A DNA stretch of 64,000 nt. Origin: Byssochlamys sp. IMV 00236. Lineage: Eukaryota > Ascomycota > Eurotiomycetes > Eurotiales > Thermoascaceae. Each line of letters begins with the position of its first letter. The first letter of the stretch is position 1. The translations under genes and the position numbers were made by a program. Shown here piece after piece: positions 56,054 to 64,000 of this stretch. The stretch covers positions 62,001 to 126,000 of the forward strand of contig MSJH02000799.1 of the NCBI GenBank assembly GCA_001931875.2, in the 5' to 3' direction. The notes beneath the pieces are model-generated. The model searched no databases and had not been told where the DNA came from. It saw nothing but the letters and a program-made list of their open reading frames with translations.

Positions 56054-59000
56054 TCACGACGGGCCATCGATACTTTCGGGACTGATCATACCAGCGCCAT
56101 GGTTGCCAGAACCATCGACGTTAGATCCAGCAGTCGCCGTGGATGAATCGGCGACTGTCCCGTTAGTCATCTGGCCAGATGTGCCGTTCACTTTACCGGA
56201 ATGCGAGTTGGTGCTTCCTTCTCCACCAAAGGAATCAGATAGACCACTTTTCGCGCTGCTGTTGTCTAGGGAAGTGGCGGCAGAGGCCACATTCACACCG
56301 GAAACATTTAGCTTCAGCTTAGAGACTGACTTGGTTGCTGTCGGGCTCGTCATATCATCCGCGACCGGCATTTCCTCGCCTGGTGCATCCGCGTTGGATC
56401 CGCCTATGCCCGCCGCGCCGCTGTTCTTCTTCACTTTCTTCTTGCTCGGCTCTGATATGCTACCTCTCGCAGAAGCTGCCTGGTTGGGAGCTGAAGCTGG
56501 AAGTGGTCGCTTCTGGGGGCTGTTTGTAGGTCTAGCAAGATTCAAAGGCGCAGTGATCTTTCCTGAGGCTGGAAGACGAGGCCTAGCGACCGTGGGTCTC
56601 TGTTTGGGCGGTAGTTCCAGATCTTCAACGAGTGGCTCATCATTGTTCGCTTGTAATTTGCTACGAAAGAAGTTTTGAACCAAGCCAATCTGATCCGACA
56701 AGGTCTGAAGCGATATGCGCGGATATGGCGGAGGAGGGGGAAAGAGCGTCGATGTTGCTTGCGATGCGCTAGGAAATCTGTCAGTGGGAATCTTCTTTGG
56801 TCAAGCAAGGGAGCCACGTACTTCGTATTCTGGGCCTGTGCCGCATTATACATCCTGTTCTGGAGCAGATGAAGTGGTACACTGAGACTGGAGAGTCCGA
56901 ATTCCTTGTCCAGTCCCAGTTCTTTGAACCCAAAGAAGTCTTCATCAATGTCTTCAGCGAAATCACCGCCAATGAACTGTTCGCTACCGTCATGGAAGGC
57001 ATTGGAGCCATCAGCACCGCCATCTGCGAGAGCGGGACGGAGCAACTCTGTCAGATGGGCCCTCAAACGATCATGGACAACACCGAGCTTCGTGCCCAAG
57101 CGCTCCACATCATCTTTGATGTATGACTCCAATGATTCGACATCTATTCCGACAGATGAGAGGGTATGGAGAATAATTTCTTGCTCCGTGTATGCAGGCT
57201 TAAACTGAGTAGCCGATGGCGCAGAAGTATCCAGAGGATCCGAAACTGGAACTTTCGGGGCTTCCATGTAAGTTTTGAATGTCTCGCCGATCTTCTTGAA
57301 GAAGTCAGAGGCGATGTCGGTAACTGCGTCCAGGGCCGACGGTTGGTACTCCTCGAAACCGGCGTGATAGAATAACTTTCCAACAGACCGTTGCAGTGCA
57401 GCTTTGCATACCCAAGGAGCAATTACTGGTCCTTCGTCGTTCATAACATGAGTTGGAACATCCTGCTCCACAAATGGTTCTGGGTTGTATTTCTGGAACT
57501 GATTTTGGTACATCTAATATTCGTTAGTCTGCATCAGAAAAGAAACATCTTGGAGAGATGTTCATACTTGAGATTGGAGCTGCATCTGCTTTACGATACC
57601 AATTTTGGAGCAGATCTTCCGTGTCTCCTGCATCTGTCGCATGTTGGCGTCCATCTTCCGCGACAACTTGCTATCGGGAGCGGTAAAGGAGCCCTTGGGA
57701 AGAATCCGGAGGAACTCTTCCGAGGCATCAACGACGTTGCCTTCAGCATCTTCTCGCCATAGAAGATGGTCAGGAAGGTCAGGAATACCCGACATAACAT
57801 CGTAATAGTCCGGAATAACCTTGTCTTCAACTTCTATCCCTTCCGCGAGGGTCTCGCCGGCTGCAACTGGTTCCAGGGCGTGAGAATTCGACTCCTGAGT
57901 CTTTTCACCTTCAGCCGCACGCTTTTGGTTCCTGAGCCATCTTCTCATCCCGGCCTTTGTCCGAAGCAGAGCTGGCTCATCGGAATTAAGCTTGTCACCC
58001 TTGAATAAGCGATGTCTCTCCGCTGCAATAAGAGCGCGGTCTTTCTTGGTGACTTGCTTCCAGACCTTATATTCTGGGTCTTCAGCATCGATACCAGGAG
58101 CGGACAAGGCGCTGAGAACGGTACTGGAAGGGCCAAAACCATCAATATCCATTGCATCAGTCTGACTCCCTGGTGCACCACCTCCAGCGGCATCAAGGGG
58201 TGTTAGAGTGCCAGGGGGTGGTGTCGCAAATCCGTTCTGGCTCCCATCCATAGCAGCATCGGAATCCGAACGCACAAAAGCGTTTGACTGGGCTTGAGGA
58301 GGTCCCTGTGGACCTTCAGAAGGCTGCGGAGTCTCGCGAGAGGGTCCAGCGCCTTTTTTGGATGTCTTCCCAGGTGCCTTTCTACCTCTAGATGACATGA
58401 TGGGTTCGTCGTCACTTTCCTCGGCTCCGTCCATCTCTGCGAGTTGCTGTCGACGCTCTTCTGCTTCGACTTCCGCCCGATCTCTGATTACGATATCCGG
58501 GATCAGGGGCACAAGCTTCTCTGTCTCCTTACGCATATACAGAGCATGTTTGCGAAGGAAATGATCAGGATTAGCGTTATACTTCAGACAGTTTGCCCAA
58601 ATAAGGTTTAGATCGTCGACAAACTCCTGCTTCGACTTATACTGCAGTGCTTTGAGCTTTTTGGTCATCGTCCCCAGATCCATGGGATGTTTAATGACTG
58701 TTGTGTATTAGCACCCGCCTGATGATAAGCAAATTGGCGCAAGACTCACTGTTGTAATAGTCAGGTGCTTCTCGTTTGTTCACCCTGGTTAGGAAAGCAG
58801 TTGAGTGTTCCGTCTGAGCTTTCAGCTCGCTGAGCACCTTTTCCGCCGCTTCGTACAGCTCCTCCTGACCAATCTTATCCTCGCTAGCCCATTTACTTCG
58901 ATTTTTGCGAACCTCGCTCATCAGACTCCGAAGTTCCGCATCAGAGGCCTGCACCATATTCCGCTTCATGTCAATGCGAGCAATCAAATTCTTCAGGGTC

Positions 59001-59860
59001 AGACTCGAAGCACCAAGATTCGCGCTACTCAAAGAACCATAGCCATTCGTTCCGGTGTTGGTGGTGTTCGCACCAGCGGTGACACCTTGGCCAGACATCT
59101 CGGCCTCGACTTGTCTTTCAGACTCCTCTAGCCGTTGCTGATCTAGCATAGCGTCCCTATCATTTTCCAAGGTGTAAAACATTGTATGGAAGCTCCTCTT
59201 TGCAGCCTCTTCCGTAGCTTTCTTGTCCTCCTCGAGCTTCTTGCGAATCTCCTCCACCGTCTCCTTTTTGATATCCTTCAAGCTATCTGCGGTTGCGATG
59301 CTAGGCCGATGGCCAGGGGATGGGTCCGCACTCGATTCCAGAACGGCAGCTGCCGACGCGACCTTGACTGGAGATGCGACTGGTCCTATATCCTCATCAT
59401 CCTCCTGCTCCTGCTCCTGCTCCTCCTCCTCCTCATCATATTCATCGTAGTCATCTTCATCTATCTTTCTCGCCGACTTTTTAGGAGCAGTCGTTGCAGG
59501 CGCGTCCTCCTCCTTGGCGCGTGCGGCGGCGGTTTCCGGTTCATCGTTGGTGGCCGGTCCGACATCCCTGGATTCAGCATCGGCTTTTTCCTTGCTAAAC
59601 AGTGTTCCAATCTTCGCCTCGCTCTTTTTGTACAGCTCACGGAACATGGCGATGCGTGGATCTTCGTCCGGCGCGGTGTCACTTTCCGATATCAAATTGT
59701 CCGTTTGGGACCCATCCGCGCCGACGGAGACCCGCGTCTGAGGCGTCCGGGGGCGCTGGGGAGGTTTTGGAAGGCCATTGACGGAGCGCACGTCGTTATG
59801 ATCATCGGGAGGCCGGAGATGTCCTGGTGGCAGCCAGGCGTGGTGTTGAGCGAGCGACAT
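56054..59860 (-). CDS. spt7: SAGA complex subunit Spt7 (bromodomain and histone fold)
   Basis: Exons 59860-58750, 58697-57568, 57513-56822 and 56768-56054, about 1215 aa. Introns are 52, 54 and 53 nt and all joins are in phase. Spt7 is a SAGA core scaffold; its histone fold pairs with Ada1 and its bromodomain binds acetyl-lysine. The N-terminus has an acidic low-complexity stretch ([16 protein letters not shown], about 135-155). The bromodomain spans about 340-445 and crosses intron 1 ([30 protein letters not shown] with the acetyl-lysine-binding Asn). The histone fold is at about 780-840 ([33 protein letters not shown]). The C-terminal 240 residues are disordered with a basic patch ([10 protein letters not shown]). 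The gene is head-to-head with the VanZ-like gene. Confidence 0.94.
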
Positions 59861-60437
59861 GGTCGCTCGAAATCCCCGGTTCTGGGGCGGGCGAGGGGGT
59901 CCGTTTCTCCACGTTTATGACGAGGTGTCGCAGGGCACAACGGGGTAATTTCGGACGGGAAAAAAGGGACGCGGGACAAGAAGAGTGCGCGAGCAAGCGC
60001 GACACGATGTCTCCAGCGTCAGAAGTGATGGTGAGGGGGCGGCGTCGATGGCAGACGAAGGCGCTCCTGGAGGTGGTTCTTGCGCGGAGGAACGAGGTGA
60101 GGTTGGCCATCAGCCCAGCGCCGTCACGGCAGTCGGACCAACCGCGCAGTTCTCGACGTTCCCGTCAAGTGAGGACGATACCAGACAACCACGGCGGACG
60201 ATTCTCTCTCCATCGCCCTGTTGAGCCTTCTCTGGGGCCTTCTGGGAAGCTTCTCCCTATCTATCTTATTGTTCAAACAACACATTGTCCGGATCCTCCC
60301 AGACTGCTGCCCCGTGCTGATCTGCCTCCACTGCGCATGACGCAAGCGCCGCCAGCGTAACTTGTCCAACCCGCAGCTCCGCCTCCAGATAGATAGATAG
60401 ACAGACTCCCAGCAGACCACATCAGCCTTCTTTCACG
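59861..60437. promoter_or_regulatory. Bidirectional promoter, spt7 / VanZ-like
   Basis: 577 bp between divergent starts, GC-rich on the spt7 side (59870-60200). A short GATA tandem lies at 60388-60403 just before the VanZ-like ATG. No TATA box clearly placed. Confidence 0.5.
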
Positions 60438-61285
60438 ATGCGAATCCGTTGGCCTTTTGCAGGTACGTGTCACCCTCAATTCCCGGCAGCTTTCTATTTC
60501 ATGGAATTGTGACCTCTCTGGCACAAAAAGCGTCAATGGCCATGGTACCTCTGTTAGCTGCTGGCTAGCGCGTTCTTTCATGCTGGTATATATATATACA
60601 TACAAGAAACAGCAGTATTAACAATGCTATTATCCCAGGGGCATTCGCGGTTCTCATCCTTCTCTCCGCCTATATCGGCCTCCTGCCTCACAGCACCGCC
60701 TCTGATGATGGCTCCGGTCCCGCGATTCCCGCTCATCTCCAACCGAACGACAAATTCCTGCACCTCGTGACCTTCTTTTTCCTCTCTCTGATCTTCTACT
60801 GGATCTCAGATACCACCAGAAGACGCAATCTGCATCTCACCCTGCTCGTCTGCACATTAGTCCTCGGAGTCGGGTCGGAGATCGTCCAAGGCCTGCTCCC
60901 GAATGACCGGGCATTCGATCCGTTCGATGTCATCGCAAACGTCGTCGGCAGCCTGGGTGCTATCGGCCTATGTAGCTGGTATCATAAGCGGATGATCGAG
61001 CGTCGACGAAAGGCACGATATGGTGCCTTTGCCGACGGCGCCGGTGACGATGTCGAGCTAGGCGTCAACCCAGGCGGTGAGGAAAGCCACCTAGGCCCTC
61101 AAGAAACCGGTGTCACGACATTGGAGCAGGAGGTAGATAACTGGGACGAGAACGCAGTGGATGACTGGGATGCGGAGGATGGACCTAGGGAGACAGAAGG
61201 CCTAGCCGGCAAGAATGCTCCGAGCGAAGGACAGCCCGGTCCCACGACGAGTACAGCCGGTGGAGAAGGCAAGAGAAGCGACTGA
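60438..61285 (+). CDS. VanZ-like domain membrane protein
   Basis: Exons 60438-60462 and 60639-61285, 223 aa. The first exon has only 25 nt (MRIRWPFA plus one base); the 176-nt intron has a GTACGT donor and a CCCAG acceptor and gives the hydrophobic start FAVLILLSAYIGLLP. Three further hydrophobic segments follow: LVTFFFLSLIFYWI, LTLLVCTLVLGVGS and VIANVVGSLGAIGLCSWY. VanZ-type signatures are present: NDKFLHLVTFF and SEIVQGLLPNDRAFDPFDVIANVVGS (Glu/Gln and the R-x-FD-x-xD-x-xxN pattern). The C-terminal 90 residues are acidic and soluble. The domain occurs in bacterial teicoplanin-resistance VanZ and in many uncharacterised proteins; no role can be assigned here. Confidence 0.85.
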
Positions 61286-62303
61286 GTAGTCCATTGTTAT
61301 GGATTATTCGTGGACATAGTTGGTTTCTTTTTCCTATACTCCTCTTCTGGACTGTTCAGCGCTGAAGGCTTGATTTATCTCCCATCCCTCATCTCACATC
61401 TCACAACACCACCAGTCACGTTCTCTGTGCGTTGTTTTGTTGCAAGATACCGTGTTGTTATCACAGTACTCCCCTCAGATTTTTTTTTATTTTTTTTTTT
61501 ATTTTTTTATTTTTTTTTCGAAGCCGTGTCTCTGCAAGCAAAATTTCCACCAAAAGAAACGAAAGGAAAGGAAGGAAGAGAAGGAAAAGGGCTCAGGCTC
61601 TATTACGAGTGCATGTACGTTATGACGAGAACCAGATGTGTGTTTCCAGCTAGTCTATTTGTCATTTTGATATATCCTCTTATCGTGCTGCAAATTTTCA
61701 AGTGCAATGCTTTGCTCAGGTAGAGGGGCACTTTGGCAAAGTTTAAGTGAATGATACTGCAAGGAGGACTTTTGTTGATATTCAGTGCGTTTCATGTATC
61801 AATAGGATCAGCAAATACTCGATACTCGCATTTTGATGATATCTCCATTCTCAATTTGGTCGGACTGGATCGAAATAATGTACATGAATTCTAATGTTGA
61901 CATGACGCACTGGGCAATAATGGGGTCGTGGGAAGAAGGATAAACAAACCAGGGTATTATTCTGACAAACCATTGAAAGAAAACATATGCGAGAAAGGGC
62001 GAGGCCGGTGTAAGCATAATTCCCTCTGTTTGCGGAGGGAGATATGCCCCATCAACCAAGACCAAAGGGTGGAAAGGGAGCTGCAAAAATCCTGAAAGAC
62101 ACACTGTGTCCCAGGGAAATGCAAAAGGGATGCAACAGATGAACATGTATGGGAAAGGCTCTCTGGGCCAATGCAGAATCAACGCGCGCACCTAAGACAT
62201 GTATCTCTATGACAGGCACAAAAGAAAAGTTGGTGGGTAGAAGAAGGAAGACATAAACATTTTCGTATGCAGTCTCCATGCGTGGCAACGAGGGTGCAAC
62301 GCC
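61286..62303. other. Convergent 3' region
   Basis: 1.0 kb between the VanZ-like stop and the phosphatase stop. It has an extreme T-rich tract at 61481-61519 followed by an A/G-rich tract to 61590. ORFs here are low-complexity (Phe/Lys runs) and not credible. Confidence 0.5.
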
Positions 62304-64000
62304 TCAGACAGGCTGTAGCTCTGGCTTCTCGGCTGCCCTGTAATCCGAATCGGAGGATAGCCTCGCCATCTTAGGAGATCTAATATCTGGATCGCCATCC
62401 TTGGAACCCGTCCGACCGTCGTTCTCCTTGCCGTGACCCAACCTCAGTTCGGCTTGTTCCCTGATAACTTCGTAGATGAACAGCAGTTGCATCTCATTAT
62501 ACACCATCATCATCCGCTGTTCACGCATGTGATCGACCGTGTCGAAGACGGGGTCTACCTGGGGATCACTGATCTCCAGAAGCGCTCCGGAGTCGAGTTC
62601 CTTCAGAAGATAGTCCAGAGCAATGAACGTGCCGGTGCGCCCAACGCCAGCACTGCAGTGCACCACACGAGGGTTATCTGGGGTGGTAGATTTGGATTCA
62701 GAGGCCTTGAGGAGCTCGAGAAGAGCCTGGCGATCCTCGCCTTCAGGCTTGGAGTAATCCGCCCAACCCCCAAATAAGAAATGCCAGACAATCTTTGACT
62801 CCGAGCCTATCGTGAGTTCAAGCTTGCGGACCTGCGAGCGACAGGATTCGTCCCAGTGAGATTCCAGCAGAGTGACTCTGCCACTCATGCTTTCCTTGAC
62901 CTTGTCACGCGCCTCGTCGTTGATAAAGGGATCCTCTTCCTCTATTTGTAAATCGATGGTGGGTTTTTCCTGGTCCAAGGGAAAGTACTGAGCACATTTC
63001 TCCCTGCCAGCTTCGACGGTCTGGGTCAGCATCACTACTACTGCCTCTTCCTTGCTCTCGTGGAAGACCATGTGCCAGAAATACGCGATTTGTCCTGTGA
63101 CGGGACCCTAGTCAAGAGTCAGTGAGAAAAGTCCAACAGATCCCGACAAAGGCTCAGAACTGACCTGCGTTGCGATGTATCTCCTCTCCTCGCCCTGAGT
63201 GGAAGCCTTCAACACGATCGGAGACGCATTGATGAAATCACTCTCGCCCTCGGGCACCTTGAGACGGATCCGAGAGTTCGCCCACACCAACACGTTCATG
63301 TAGCGGTTCCGCGCCTTTGCTTCGGGGCCTGTTTCGAGCGCCCAGCGGTGCGATCCATCGTTGGCAGTGGTTCCCTCGTGGACGCGACGTCTCTGACGCC
63401 ATTCGAGTTCATCAAACTTCTCGTGGATTTCTAAGGGCCCAGCATGCACGGATTAGTTTGTTTTTTCTTGAAGCATCTTTCGAGATTCGAGCTTTGGACC
63501 GACCTGAATATGACTGGCAGAGAAACGGCGGTAGAGGCACATTGCTGTGAGGCCGCTGTGCACTTGCTCCCTGGTCGACGATCAACGAGTCCGCGGGGAT
63601 CTCATCGCTGTCCTGCGAACGCCCACGCTTTGTTGCAACATTGGTATCGATCTTGATCGGCGAGGGCGCCATCTTAGCCGCAGCAGACCTCTGCAAGGCG
63701 CGAACCCGACCCAGGACGCTGCGCGCCTTTTTCGACGCCCGCTTCCCAGTCGATGCGAGTTTCCGAGATCTGCTGCGAAGGGCGAGCGACTCTGGAGAGG
63801 GGCAGCGGGGTAGCCCCGTCGCTGTTTCCCGCTCGCCGCTGTCGGATGCGCCAACACTTGGTCTGCTTGCTGAGTCTGGTCGCGATATCTGCAGCGAGGA
63901 CAGGTCGGGACAGGTATGGAAGCTCGACGGCGACGCTGACGGTGGTGGTGGTGGTGCAGCCAGTTTTCCAACTCCCGCGCGCACGAATCGCGGTCGCTGG
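62304..64000 (-). CDS. Protein tyrosine phosphatase (classical, cytosolic), 5' end outside window
   Basis: Visible exons on the minus strand: from beyond 64000 to 63504, 63430-63165 and 63107-62304; about 520 residues are visible and the frame stays open to the window edge, so the start is missing. Introns are 73 and 57 nt. The N-terminal part is disordered and Ser/Pro-rich with a basic patch (GKRASKKARS). The phosphatase domain shows ARNRYMNV (phosphotyrosine loop), SDFINAS, YIATQGPVTGQIAYFWHM, HCSAGVGRTG with the catalytic Cys and Arg, and MQLLFIYEV (Q loop). The general-acid loop is GGWADYSKP: the Asp is kept but WPD is WAD. It resembles the Pyp/Ptp1-type enzymes that act on MAP kinases. 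The donor at 63503 is GTCGGT, an unusual sequence also proposed in cog3. Confidence 0.9.

Noticed and set aside
59186..59920. 244-codon plus-strand ORF opposite the spt7 start
   Set aside because: It is the antisense of the acidic low-complexity N-terminus of Spt7; the Leu/Ile/Ser-rich text mirrors Glu/Asp runs. No family match.
61481..61590. T-rich then A/G-rich tract considered as a terminator or mobile-element end
   Set aside because: No inverted repeat or target-site duplication; it fits a 3' untranslated region with simple-sequence expansion.

Overview
The window is 64 kb of nuclear DNA from a filamentous ascomycete, most likely a eurotiomycete of the Aspergillus/Penicillium type. The evidence is short introns (mostly 48-130 nt) with GTANGT-like donors and CTAAC/CTGAC branch points, dense packing on both strands, pyrimidine-rich leaders, and gene content including BckA, Asf1, Spt7, Rna14, an RNAi Argonaute and DNA ligase I. 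There is one 162-base assembly gap (48930-49091). I find no CRISPR array, rRNA, convincing tRNA or intact transposon.

Layout. 1-1715: AT-rich, gene-poor. 1716-4288 (-): secreted-type HEXXH metallopeptidase fold with a jacalin-like C-terminus. 6885-8067 (+): Whi5/Nrm1-like G1/S repressor. 9494-12055 (-): DNA ligase I, divergent from 12300-15034 (+), a RINT1/Tip20 tether. 15430-17326 (-): group II PLP decarboxylase. 18156-20303 (-): Nop9. 20717-22465 (-): Fmp25-like RCC1 protein, divergent from 22812-25340 (+), COG3. 25815-30793 (-): the cell-wall-integrity MAPKKK BckA. 32026-34045 (-): pyruvate decarboxylase, divergent from 34920-36260 (+), Tan1. 36513-36867: possible gene relic. 37320-38435 (+): APH-fold protein with a degenerate catalytic loop. 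39053-42412 (+): Sro7/Lgl. 42989-44020 (-): Asf1, divergent from 44558-47951 (+), Rna14. 47952-50527: gap and CT-rich leader. 51251-54271 (+): Argonaute, with an unexplained upstream two-exon ORF. 56054-59860 (-): SAGA subunit Spt7, divergent from 60438-61285 (+), a VanZ-like membrane protein. 62304 to the window end (-): a protein tyrosine phosphatase whose 5' end lies outside.

Functionally this is a housekeeping neighbourhood: vesicle tethering (Tip20, COG3, Sro7), chromatin and transcription (Asf1, Spt7, Whi5-like), RNA processing (Nop9, Tan1, Rna14) and signalling (BckA, PTP). The genes do not form a cluster with a shared pathway. The parts that look least ordinary are the Argonaute 5' region, the APH-like gene with its relic, and several unusual introns: a GC-AG intron, stop-free introns whose length is a multiple of three, and GTCGGT donors. 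Exon boundaries were inferred by eye from reading frame, splice signals and family conservation; none is backed by transcript data.
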